In this document: one piece after another, positions 7,734 to 15,595 of the stretch
Layout: the number at the start of each line of letters is the position of its first letter
How positions within the stretch are numbered: the stretch's first letter is position 1
Assembly: GCA_040752855.1 (NCBI GenBank)
Contig: JBFMHP010000016.1
Coordinates: 1-48,355 of the forward strand
Direction of reading: 5' to 3'
DNA length: 48,355 nucleotides
DNA from: JBFMHP01 sp040752855
Lineage (GTDB): Bacteria > Pseudomonadota > Gammaproteobacteria > RBG-16-57-12
Notes under the pieces: generated by a model
The model's database searches: none
What the model was told of the DNA's origin: nothing
Seen by the model: the letters and a program-made list of their open reading frames with translations, nothing else
Position numbers and translations under genes: made by a program

Positions 7734-8498
7734 ATGAGATCTCTGATATTGGCTGGGCTGATGTGTTTGAGCGTGGTGGGGGCGGCGCATGCGCAGGAGG
7801 CGGCCGCTGCCGACGCCGCGTCCGAGGCCGTCGCCGCACAGGAAAGCGCGCCCGCGGAAGCGACGAGCGCAGCGCCCGAGGCATCGAGCGAGACCGCTCC
7901 GGTGGAAACAGCCGAGGAAGGGGCTTCGCGCGCAGCGCCCGCCAGTGAGCCCGCGCCTGCCGAGGCAGCGGCGCAAGAACCCGCCGCGCCCCCGGCAAGC
8001 GCGAGCGCCGGGGCGCAGCCGATTGTTCCGGCGGTAACCGCGCCCCCGCCCGCCGACGACCTGGTCGGCCAGCTCCAGGCGCTCAAGCGCGATGTCATCG
8101 AACTCAATCGCGACCTGTTCATCCTGGAGGAGGAGTTGCTGTTTCCCTCCAACACCCAGCTGACGGTGTTCGTCTCGCTTGATGTCGGAAACTTCTTTGC
8201 GCTCGATTCGGTGCAGTTGCAGGTCGATGGCAAGGAAGTGGCCAACTACCTCTACACCGAACGCGAGGCCAAGGCGCTCATGCGCGGCGGCGTGCAGCGC
8301 CTGTATCAGGGTAATCTCAAAACCGGTGAGCACGAACTGGTGGCGGTGTTCGTCGGCATGGGGCCCAACGAACGTCCGTACCGGCGCGCCGCGAGCATCA
8401 CCGTCCAGAAGAGCGACGAACCCAAGTTCATCGAGCTGGTCATCACGGATAATGTCCCCAGTCAGCAGCCGGATTTCCTCGTCAAGGATTGGGAGTGA
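7734..8498 (+). CDS. Periplasmic Ala/Glu/Pro-rich protein with C-terminal beta domain
   Basis: The 254-residue product starts with a signal peptide (LILAGLMCLSVVGAAHAQ). A low-complexity Ala/Glu/Pro segment covers about residues 20-110, probably extended in the periplasm. A folded domain follows (FILEEELLFPSNTQLTVFVS, then GVQRLYQGNLKTGEHELVAV). The domain looks like the all-beta periplasmic proteins that databases sometimes mislabel as AraC regulators; there is no DNA-binding motif here. The ATG at 7734 was preferred to 7725 because GAGAGG lies nine bases before it. It sits 41 bp after the DUF3570 gene and 13 bp before a TPR protein gene, which suggests one complex. Role unknown. Confidence 0.75.
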   Translation: MRSLILAGLMCLSVVGAAHAQEAAAADAASEAVAAQESAPAEATSAAPEASSETAPVETAEEGASRAAPASEPAPAEAAAQEPAAPPASASAGAQPIVPAVTAPPPADDLVGQLQALKRDVIELNRDLFILEEELLFPSNTQLTVFVSLDVGNFFALDSVQLQVDGKEVANYLYTEREAKALMRGGVQRLYQGNLKTGEHELVAVFVGMGPNERPYRRAASITVQKSDEPKFIELVITDNVPSQQPDFLVKDWE

Positions 8499-8511
8499 GT
8501 CTCGGGTGTCG

Positions 8512-10389
8512 ATGACGGGTCGATTTTGGCAAAGCGGGAGGGCAGGGCTGCTTGCGGCCATGCTCGCGCTGCCAGCATGGAGTGCCGGCGCCGCCGAGGA
8601 GCCGCCGACCTCGGTGCAGGATCTGGCCTATGGCGGCGCGCTGTTTTATTTCTACCAGCAGGATTACTTCAACGCGGGCGTGCGCCTGATGATCGCGCAG
8701 CAGCAACAACGCCTGCCGCATCATCAGGACGATGCCCAGTTGCTGCTCGGCGGCACCTTTCTGTCATATGGCATGGGCGATGATGCCGGCAAGATCTTCG
8801 ATGAGTTGCTGGCGCGCGAGCCCTCGGCCGATACGCGCAATCTCGCGTGGTTGCAGCTCGCCGAGATCTATCATCAGCACGGCGAGCAGCCGAAGGTGCG
8901 CGAGGCGCTCGCCAAGATCGACGGCGATCTGCCCGAGCGGGTGCGGGATGATTATCACCTGCTTGCGGTCAATCTCTTGTTGGCCGAGGGGCAGGTTTTC
9001 GGGGTGCAGAAATATATCGACAACATGGAGGACCCCAGCTACGCCACCATCGCCCGCTACAACCTCGCCGTTGCCCTGATCAAAGGCGGTCAGACGGCCG
9101 CCGGGATGGCGATGCTCGATGAGCTCGGCGCGCAGTTGCCCCCCGATCGAGTGCTCGCGGCCATCGCCGACCGGGCGAATCTGACTATGGGCCAGTTGCG
9201 CATCAATGATCGGCGCTATGACGAGGCCGCCGAGTACTTCAAGCGGGTGCGGCTGTACGGCCCCTTCGCCGATCAGGCCCTGCTGGCGCTGGGCTGGTCG
9301 GCCTACCTCAACGGACATTATCCCGAGTCGTTGCCGCCGTGGCGGGCCTTGAAACAGCGCGATGTGCGTTTCGCCCCGGCGCTGGAGGCCATGATTGCGG
9401 AGGCCAATACGCTGGAATCGCTCCAGGCCTATCAACAGGCGGTGCGCGCCTATCAGGGCGCGCTCACGGTGTACGAGGGCGAGCTGGCCGAGGTCGCGCA
9501 GGCCAAGCAGACCGTGAGCGAAGGCGCGCTGGTGCGCCACTTGCTCGAGAAACTGCCGCATTCCGGCATGGGCGACGAAGTCGAGCTGCAATGGGATACC
9601 GCGCTGCCCGGCGCCCGGTTCCTGATGCCGGTGCTGGCCGGCAAGCAGGTCCATGAGGCGGTGAAAAGTTTGCGTGATCTGCTGGCGTTGCGCGCCAATC
9701 TGGCGCAGTGGGAGGACACGGTCCCGGCCTTCGAATACATGCTGGAGCTGCGCCAGCAGCGCTATCAGAGTCGTCTTGCGCAACTCGATGAGCAAAAGCA
9801 GCAGCGGGCAATACAGGCGTTGGAGATGCGCCGCGATGCGCTGGCCTATGAGCTGGAGCGCATCGAGAAGGATGAAAACGCCCTGATGCTGGCGACCAAA
9901 GAGGAGCTGGACCTGCTGGGGCGGCTGGTGCGGGTGCAGCAGCGCATCGTGCGCATCAGCGGCCGGGAAAGCGTGATGGAATACGCCGAGCGCTATCAGC
10001 GCCTGCGCGGTTTGTTGACCTGGCAGCTGCTTACGGATTTCGTGCCCCGGGTGTGGGAGCGCAAGAAGGTGCTGCGCGAGGCAGAGCGCGAACTCCAGCA
10101 GACGCATAAGCAGTGGAATTCGCTCAGCCGCGCCAAGCGCGGCGCGCCGCTGAATTTCAGCGCCTATACTGACATCCTGGCGGAGCAGAAGCGCCGTCTC
10201 GCCGAGCAGGTCGCGCAGACCGAGGACTTGCAGTTCAAGCAGCAGGCGCGGCTCGAGCAGCTCGCCTTGGCGGAACTCGCCGCCATCGAGCGCCGGTTGC
10301 AGGAATATCGTGATCAGGCGCGCTTTGCCATCGCCCGCCTGTATGACCGCGGCGCCAGCGCGCAGCAGCAGAAGGTGGCCGCGCCATGA
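8512..10389 (+). CDS. Secreted tetratricopeptide-repeat protein with coiled coil
   Basis: The 625-residue product has a signal peptide (GLLAAMLALPAWSAGAAEE). TPR-like helical pairs fill about residues 30-330, such as GALFYFYQQDYFNAGVRLM and DQALLALGWSAYLNGHYPES. A charged coiled-coil region around residues 410-480 (LAQLDEQKQQRAIQALEMRR) and another near the C-terminus follow. The open frame extends back to 8179, but that part overlaps the upstream gene in another frame and lacks protein-like character. A GTG at 8506 is a possible alternative start. The stop overlaps the next start (ATGA). It probably scaffolds the envelope complex. I note a general resemblance to the TPR parts of Glt/Agl gliding machines, but no motor genes are present. 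Confidence 0.75.
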   Translation: MTGRFWQSGRAGLLAAMLALPAWSAGAAEEPPTSVQDLAYGGALFYFYQQDYFNAGVRLMIAQQQQRLPHHQDDAQLLLGGTFLSYGMGDDAGKIFDELLAREPSADTRNLAWLQLAEIYHQHGEQPKVREALAKIDGDLPERVRDDYHLLAVNLLLAEGQVFGVQKYIDNMEDPSYATIARYNLAVALIKGGQTAAGMAMLDELGAQLPPDRVLAAIADRANLTMGQLRINDRRYDEAAEYFKRVRLYGPFADQALLALGWSAYLNGHYPESLPPWRALKQRDVRFAPALEAMIAEANTLESLQAYQQAVRAYQGALTVYEGELAEVAQAKQTVSEGALVRHLLEKLPHSGMGDEVELQWDTALPGARFLMPVLAGKQVHEAVKSLRDLLALRANLAQWEDTVPAFEYMLELRQQRYQSRLAQLDEQKQQRAIQALEMRRDALAYELERIEKDENALMLATKEELDLLGRLVRVQQRIVRISGRESVMEYAERYQRLRGLLTWQLLTDFVPRVWERKKVLREAERELQQTHKQWNSLSRAKRGAPLNFSAYTDILAEQKRRLAEQVAQTEDLQFKQQARLEQLALAELAAIERRLQEYRDQARFAIARLYDRGASAQQQKVAAP

Positions 10390-13151
10390 AGAAGATGTTT
10401 GTGTACGCCGCCATCCTGGCCTTGCTGACCTCGGGTTGTTCATCCTGGTTCAGCGAACGCGTCGCCACCTTGGCGGATCTGCCGGTTGCGGAGCATGAGC
10501 CGCCGATCACGCCCGAACCGTTGCCGAGCGTGGGCTGGGAGGAGGTGGCGAAGAGTTACGAGCGGTTGCGCGCGGAGACCACCAATCCGCAGTTGCACGC
10601 CAAGGCGCTCAAACGCCTGGCCGACCTTACGGTCGAAGGCTACGGCAAGGATGAAACGGCGCCGGTCTCCGATGAAGAGTTCCAGCGGGCGGTCAAACAG
10701 TATGACGCGCTGCTCGCCGATGCCGATGCCGAGCTCGAACGCGATTTTATCCTCTATCAAAAGGCGCGCGCCTATGACCAAATGGCGCGGCCCGAGCTGG
10801 CGCTCAAGCCGCTGACGGAACTGGTGACGCAATATCCGAATTCCCCGCTGTATGGCGAGGCGCAGTACCGGCGCGGGGAGATCCTGTTCAGCCTGCAGAA
10901 TTACCGCGAGGCGCAGAATGCGTATCGCGCCGCTGCGGGGCTGTGGTCGGATTCGCCGTATTACCGCCGCGCGCTGTACAAATACGGCTGGTCGATGTTC
11001 AAACAAGGCAACTATCAGGATGCCCTGCTGCCGTTTTTCGCCTTGTTCGATTGGTATCAGGTCTTACCACCCGAGAAACTCGATCCTGCGGATCTGGCGC
11101 TGATCGAAGACAGCCATCGCGTCGTCAGCCTGAGTTTCTCGTCGATGAACGGGGTGGCGTCGGTAAAGGAGTTCCTCAGCCGGCGCGCGCAGCCGCCGTA
11201 TACGGCCAAGATCTATGAGAACCTGGCCGAGTTCTATGTAAAGCAGGAGTTGCACGAAGAAGCGACCAAAACCCTCAAGGCATTTGTCGCGCAGTATCCG
11301 CAGGCGCCGGAATCGGCGGGGTTCATGCTGCGCGTGGTGGATATCTATCAAAACCGCGGCTTCGCTACCCAGGCGCTCCAGGCCAAGGTCGATTTCGCCA
11401 CGCAATTCGGCGCGCGTCAGCCGTATTGGAAAACCGAGGCCGCGCGCAACTGGGAAAGCATCAAGCCGCGCCTACAAATCACCGTCACCGATCTGGCCAG
11501 CTTCTATCACGCCAAGGCGCAGCGCTCCGGCGCGCGCGGGGATTATGACCAGGCGGTGCGCTGGTATGACGAATACATCCAGTCGTTCCCGCAGGATGCG
11601 CAGACCCCGGGGCTGCATTTCCTCATGGCCGAGGCGCTGGCCGAGAGCGGCCAGATGGCCGAGTCGATCGTGGCCTATGAAACGACCTCGTACGGTTATC
11701 CGGCGCATGAGAAGAGCGCCGAAGCCGGGTATGCGGCCTTCCTGAATTATCAGCAGCTGCTGGCGCAGACGACCGATGAGGCGCAGGACGAATACAAGCG
11801 CGGCTCGATCCTCAGCGGCCGGCGTTTTGTCGGCTATTACCCGCAGGACCCGCGCGTGGTCACGGTGCAGGCCCGTGTGGCCGATCTGCTGTTTGAGCTG
11901 CGCGAGGACGCCGAGGCCGTGGCCACGGCGCGTGAATTGCTCGAAGGCGGCTATCAGCTGACGCCCGAGATGCAGCGCAGCGCCTGGACCATCATCGCGC
12001 ACGGAGAATTCGCCCTGGCCGAGTATCCAAGCTCCGAACACGCCTGCCAGCAGGCCTTGCGCTTCTGGCCGGCGGAATCGGAGGAATTCGCGGCGCTGAT
12101 CGAACGCCAGGCGGCGGCGATCTACCGTCAGGGCGAGATCGCGCGTGATGCCGGCGAGTTTGCGGCCGCCGCCGATCATTTCCTGCGCGTCGGCAAGCAA
12201 ACGCCGCAAGCCAACATTCGCGTGACCGCCGATTACGACGCGGCCATGGCGCTGGTCTCGGCCACGCAGTGGGAGCGGGCGATCGCGGCGTTGAATGATT
12301 TTCTCACGCGCTATCCGCAGCATGAGTTGTACGCCAGCGCCGAGGAGCAGCTCGCCCAGGCCTATGCGAGCAGCGAGCAGTGGAGCAAGGTCGCCCAGGT
12401 GTATGAGCGCATGCAGGCGCGCGAGACCGATCCGGAGCGCCGCTCGCAGCTGCAATGGAACGCGGCGGATCTCTATCTCAAGGGCGGCGAGGCCGGCATG
12501 GCCATCGCGGCCTACAGCCGCTATGTCGAGCAGTTCCCCGAGCCGCTGGAGCAAGCGATCGAGGCGCGCCAGAAACTCGCCGATCTCTATGCGCAACAAG
12601 GCAAGCCGGGCGCGCGCCGGGAGTGGTTGCGGAGTTTGATCGATGCCCACCACGCCGGCGCCGGCACCGACCGCACCACCTACCTGGCGGCCAAGGCGGA
12701 GCTGGAGCTGGCGCAGGCCGATGAGGCGGAATTCCGCGCCGTCAAGCTCGCCCAGCCGCTCAAGGAAAACCTGGCCAAGAAGAAGGATCTGATGCAGAAG
12801 ACCGTCGCGGCCTATGGCCGGGCGGTGGAGTACAAGGTGGGTGAAGTCACCTCCGCATCGGTCTATCGCTTGGCGGAGGTCTACCGCCACTTCGCCGCCG
12901 AGCTGCTGGGCTCGGAGCGTCCGGCGGAGATCGATGCGGAAGAGGCGGAGATGTACAACGTCATGCTCGAAGAGCAGGCCTTCCCGTTCGAAGAGAAGGC
13001 CTTGTCGATCCATGAGTCGAATATGCGGTTGATCCCGCAAGGCGTCTACGACCAATGGGTCAAGGCGAGTATGCGGGCGCTGGCCGAGCTCAACCCCGGC
13101 CGGTACGCCAAGCAGGAGCTCATCGAATATTATGTCAATACGCTATTTTGA
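10386..13151 (+). CDS. Large tetratricopeptide-repeat lipoprotein
   Basis: The 921-residue product begins MKKMFVYAAILALLTSGCSS, a lipoprotein signal with Cys18 as the lipidated residue. The whole mature chain is built of TPR units, with repeated patterns such as YPNSPLYGEAQYRRGEILFS, YPQAPESAGFMLRVVDIYQN and YPQHELYASAEEQLAQAYAS. The layout resembles BamD/YbgF-like repeats and the GltE/AglT type of large TPR lipoprotein, but it is longer than BamD. Translation is coupled to the preceding TPR gene by an ATGA overlap. It is likely a periplasm-facing scaffold anchored to the outer membrane that recruits the three barrels of this operon. That role is inference. Confidence 0.8.
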   Translation: MKKMFVYAAILALLTSGCSSWFSERVATLADLPVAEHEPPITPEPLPSVGWEEVAKSYERLRAETTNPQLHAKALKRLADLTVEGYGKDETAPVSDEEFQRAVKQYDALLADADAELERDFILYQKARAYDQMARPELALKPLTELVTQYPNSPLYGEAQYRRGEILFSLQNYREAQNAYRAAAGLWSDSPYYRRALYKYGWSMFKQGNYQDALLPFFALFDWYQVLPPEKLDPADLALIEDSHRVVSLSFSSMNGVASVKEFLSRRAQPPYTAKIYENLAEFYVKQELHEEATKTLKAFVAQYPQAPESAGFMLRVVDIYQNRGFATQALQAKVDFATQFGARQPYWKTEAARNWESIKPRLQITVTDLASFYHAKAQRSGARGDYDQAVRWYDEYIQSFPQDAQTPGLHFLMAEALAESGQMAESIVAYETTSYGYPAHEKSAEAGYAAFLNYQQLLAQTTDEAQDEYKRGSILSGRRFVGYYPQDPRVVTVQARVADLLFELREDAEAVATARELLEGGYQLTPEMQRSAWTIIAHGEFALAEYPSSEHACQQALRFWPAESEEFAALIERQAAAIYRQGEIARDAGEFAAAADHFLRVGKQTPQANIRVTADYDAAMALVSATQWERAIAALNDFLTRYPQHELYASAEEQLAQAYASSEQWSKVAQVYERMQARETDPERRSQLQWNAADLYLKGGEAGMAIAAYSRYVEQFPEPLEQAIEARQKLADLYAQQGKPGARREWLRSLIDAHHAGAGTDRTTYLAAKAELELAQADEAEFRAVKLAQPLKENLAKKKDLMQKTVAAYGRAVEYKVGEVTSASVYRLAEVYRHFAAELLGSERPAEIDAEEAEMYNVMLEEQAFPFEEKALSIHESNMRLIPQGVYDQWVKASMRALAELNPGRYAKQELIEYYVNTLF

Positions 13152-13162
13152 GGAGCTGTGAC

Positions 13163-13459
13163 ATGCGATTGAAGTCCTCATGCTTAATGCTGATGTGTCT
13201 GTTGGGAGCCGCCCCGCTCGCAGTGCTGGCAGAAGGGCAGCGCCTCGAGCTGGATGCGGTGAATGTCATCGGCAGCCGCGAATTGCCCCAGGTGGTGCAT
13301 ATCCTCTCCTGGCAGTCGACCCGCCCGGAAGAAGGGATCAATACCATCGCCCCGTCATTGCACGATCCCCTGCAACCGCTCGACCGCAAGGTATTGTTGC
13401 GTGAACTGCGGGTGATCGATCAATTGCAGCAACCGCCCACGGACCAAGCGACCCCGTAA
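13163..13459 (+). CDS. Short secreted protein, last gene of the envelope operon
   Basis: The 98-residue product has a signal peptide (LMLMCLLGAAPLAVLAEG). A conserved-looking core follows (VNVIGSRELPQVVHILSWQS), then a basic and acidic C-terminal segment. An AGGAG seven bases before the ATG at 13163 fixes the start, although the frame is open from 13055. I recall the phrase VIG.RELP.V from small proteins encoded beside TPR and TolQR-like genes in gammaproteobacteria, which would support a structural role in the same complex. Function unknown. Eleven bases separate it from the TPR lipoprotein gene. No terminator is visible downstream. Confidence 0.7.
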   Translation: MRLKSSCLMLMCLLGAAPLAVLAEGQRLELDAVNVIGSRELPQVVHILSWQSTRPEEGINTIAPSLHDPLQPLDRKVLLRELRVIDQLQQPPTDQATP

Positions 13460-13913
13460 TCTCTCCCCGCCCGCATCGCCGCATCCTCTTCCTTGGGGCG
13501 TATGGCAATTTACAATTTTTTACAAAATACCCTATCTGGGGGATGCCCGGCATCGTCCCGGTCCTGATAATGGCACGCACAGGGACAGTGAACCTCCACC
13601 AGGGGGTCGGATCAGGAATCGGGGATGGGAGCATCCCATGCACAGGGACGTGCATCACACAATAACGACAACATGGAAGGATCTCAGGTGGCGCAAGGAC
13701 GGAGACAGGGATTCCGTTGCGGGTGAACGCCGGATGCGTTCGAAGCCAGGGAGCGGGCGCGGGAGTACGGTTCGCCACCGTCCATGGGAGAGAGGGATCG
13801 TGGATTGCAGCACGCACAGGCACAGGGATGTGTCCTGGTTTTCTTCCAATCATATAAGGCGCATCAACGCGTCCGGTTCTTAATCTCGGATTTTCCCTTA
13901 GCGATCTAATTCA
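13460..13913. other. 454-bp intergenic region with no gene
   Basis: No convincing coding frame was found on either strand; the short frames here have no start signals or recognisable domains. The first part (13500-13540) is A+T-rich. From about 13570 to 13835 the sequence carries several small hairpins that share the core ACAGGGA (listed separately). The right end runs into the mutM stop codon. The convergent genes on both sides must terminate here, yet no classical stem followed by a T-tract is apparent. Confidence 0.6.
13574..13835. repeat. Cluster of small hairpins sharing an ACAGGGA core
   Basis: Four related units were found by eye. CACGCACAGGGACAGTG lies at 13574-13590. TGCACAGGGACGTGCA at 13639-13654 pairs TGCAC with GTGCA. 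ACGGA (13699-13703) pairs with TCCGT (13713-13717) around a loop containing ACAGGGA. GGCACAGGGATGTGTCC lies at 13819-13835. The arms differ in sequence but still pair, while the centre is kept. Nothing here looks coding. The origin is unknown. Confidence 0.5.
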
Positions 13914-14729
13914 TCAATGCTGACAACGCGGGCAGAAAAAGCTCGAGCGTTGCCCTTGGCGTATTTGCTTGATCGCGGCGCCGCAGCGCGGGCAGGGCGC
14001 GCCGCCTTGGCCGTAGACCTTCAGTTGCAGCGTAAAATAGCCGGGATTGCCGTCGGCGCGGACGAAATCCCGCAAGGTGGTGCCGCCTTGCTTGATGGCA
14101 TTGCGCAGGATCAGCTTGATGGCCTTGCACAGCCGGTCGCACTCCTCGCGCGTGAGCGCAGCGGCGGGGCGCCGCGGCGATAGGCCGGCCATGAACAAGG
14201 CCTCGTTTGCGTAGATGTTGCCCACGCCGACCATGATGCGATTGTCCATCAGGAATGGTTTGACGGCGGTTTTGCGTCCCTGGGCCTGGGCAAACAGGTA
14301 GGCGCCGTTTGTCGACCGGTCGAGCGGCTCGGGCCCGAGCCGCGCGAGCAGCGGGTGATCCGCGATCGCCCCTTCATGCCAGAGCAGGGCGCCGAAGCGT
14401 CGCGGGTCGTTGAGGCGCAGGCAGAGGCCGTTTTCCAGGACGAGGTCCACATGATCGTGCTTGCGCGCCGGAGTGTCCGCGGGCAGCGCGCGCAGGCTGC
14501 CGGACATGCCGAGATGGAGGATGACGGTGCCGGTGTCGGTTTCCAGCAGCAGATACTTGGCGCGGCGGCCGACGCGGCGGATGGTGTTGCCCGTCAGATG
14601 TCGCTTGAGTTGCGGCGGGATCGGCCAGCGCAGGCGGGTGTGGCGCAGGATAACCTTGGCGATGCGCTGGCCTTCCAGATGCGGGGCGATGCCCCGGCGG
14701 GCCGTCTCGACTTCGGGCAATTCCGGCAT
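13914..14729 (-). CDS. mutM: Formamidopyrimidine-DNA glycosylase
   Basis: The 271-residue enzyme removes oxidised purines such as 8-oxoguanine from DNA and nicks the site. The start MPELPEVETARRGIAPHLEG provides the catalytic N-terminal proline (after Met removal) and the conserved glutamate. HLGMSGSLR and the void-filling and helix-two-turn-helix regions follow. The C-terminal zinc finger has cysteines 246, 249, 266 and 269. Length is normal for the family. The open frame continues to 15020, but only the ATG at 14729 gives the required N-terminus. It overlaps the stop of the DUF4340 gene by one base (TGATG), so it is translated with the Gld exporter genes. Confidence 0.97.
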   Translation of the reverse strand: MPELPEVETARRGIAPHLEGQRIAKVILRHTRLRWPIPPQLKRHLTGNTIRRVGRRAKYLLLETDTGTVILHLGMSGSLRALPADTPARKHDHVDLVLENGLCLRLNDPRRFGALLWHEGAIADHPLLARLGPEPLDRSTNGAYLFAQAQGRKTAVKPFLMDNRIMVGVGNIYANEALFMAGLSPRRPAAALTREECDRLCKAIKLILRNAIKQGGTTLRDFVRADGNPGYFTLQLKVYGQGGAPCPRCGAAIKQIRQGQRSSFFCPRCQH

Positions 14730-15586
14730 CAGGGTGTCGCGGCTGTGTCGTGCGAGCTGTTGAGGCGCAGCAGTTGGCCCAGGGCGCTGTCGAGCATGTG
14801 GTATTGCACCGCGAGGTCCTTGCGCCCGAGGATGAATTCGGGCGCGGTCTCGAGGATGTCGAATTCCACGGTTTCTCCATCCAGATCGATGCGGATCGTG
14901 CCCTCGCCCTCGGTGGCCTGATAGGGCGTCACATCCATGGCCTGTGTGCGGCGCCAATGGTCGATGAGGATTTGCAGATCGTCGGCGCTGGCTTGCGGCT
15001 GCTCCGGCGTGACCTTCCATTTGCCTTCGACTTGTTCAAGGCGCAGATCGGGCAGCTCCAGGCGTTGGATGCGGGCGTTTTCCGGCAGCAGCGTGCGGGC
15101 GACGTAGCGGGTGTGATCGCCGCTCAGACGGTGGCTCACCTTGTCGGTGATCATGTGCACGCGCCCGCCGCTCAGCGCATAACGCTGTTGTTGCAGCGGG
15201 TTGCGCTTGCCGAGGCGGATCTCGGCGTCGTTGAACCACAGTTGGATCGGCGGGTCGTTCAGACCCGTGGTCGCCGGGTCCAGGCCCGCGGCCGGATAGT
15301 CCGCGAAGCTGGTCTCGTCGAGCAGCGTGAGGATGTGCTTGACCGTGGTCTCATCGGCGCGCAGGCGCACCGGGGTTTGCAGCCACCAGTGCGTGTCGGT
15401 CTTTTCCAGAATGATCGGCGCTTCGTTTTTGAGCACGATCTTGATGCGGCTGATGTCATCGGCCTTCAGGGGGCTGAGCTTGGCCGGCTCGGCCGGGGGC
15501 TCGATGCCCGGCTCATACACGACGAGCGCGACCAGGCCGGCGATGAGCAGCAGCAATACCACATTGAGCAGGGTGCGCGATTGCAT
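14729..15586 (-). CDS. DUF4340 membrane-anchored protein of the Gld exporter operon
   Basis: The 285-residue product has one N-terminal membrane segment (LLNVVLLLLIAGLVALVVYE) and then a periplasmic region with two repeated modules, for example IVLKNEAPIILEKTDTHWWL. This is the DUF4340 family, which is regularly encoded directly after GldG-type genes. An AGGTGA five bases before the ATG at 15586 supports that start; a GTG at 15595, immediately after the gldG stop, is the alternative. It likely works with the GldAFG ABC transporter. Substrate unknown. Confidence 0.85.
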   Translation of the reverse strand: MQSRTLLNVVLLLLIAGLVALVVYEPGIEPPAEPAKLSPLKADDISRIKIVLKNEAPIILEKTDTHWWLQTPVRLRADETTVKHILTLLDETSFADYPAAGLDPATTGLNDPPIQLWFNDAEIRLGKRNPLQQQRYALSGGRVHMITDKVSHRLSGDHTRYVARTLLPENARIQRLELPDLRLEQVEGKWKVTPEQPQASADDLQILIDHWRRTQAMDVTPYQATEGEGTIRIDLDGETVEFDILETAPEFILGRKDLAVQYHMLDSALGQLLRLNSSHDTAATP

Positions 15587-15595
15587 CGTGATCAC

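Noticed and set aside
7734..8498. AraC-type regulator
   Set aside because: The protein has a signal peptide, a low-complexity periplasmic segment and a beta-rich domain but no helix-turn-helix; the resemblance is to a common mis-annotation.
8179..8511. Upstream extension of the TPR protein frame
   Set aside because: It overlaps the preceding gene in another frame and translates to Ser/Arg-rich sequence; a signal peptide starts only at 8512.
8764..10443. Long minus-strand open frame of 559 residues opposite the TPR gene
   Set aside because: It is the shadow of a G+C-rich coding strand: its translation is full of Arg, His, Gln and Leu with no domain, while the plus frame has a signal peptide, TPR units and operon spacing.
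13574..13835. Integron attC-like sites
   Set aside because: The hairpins are far too short, lack the conserved attC ends, and no gene cassette or integrase is nearby.
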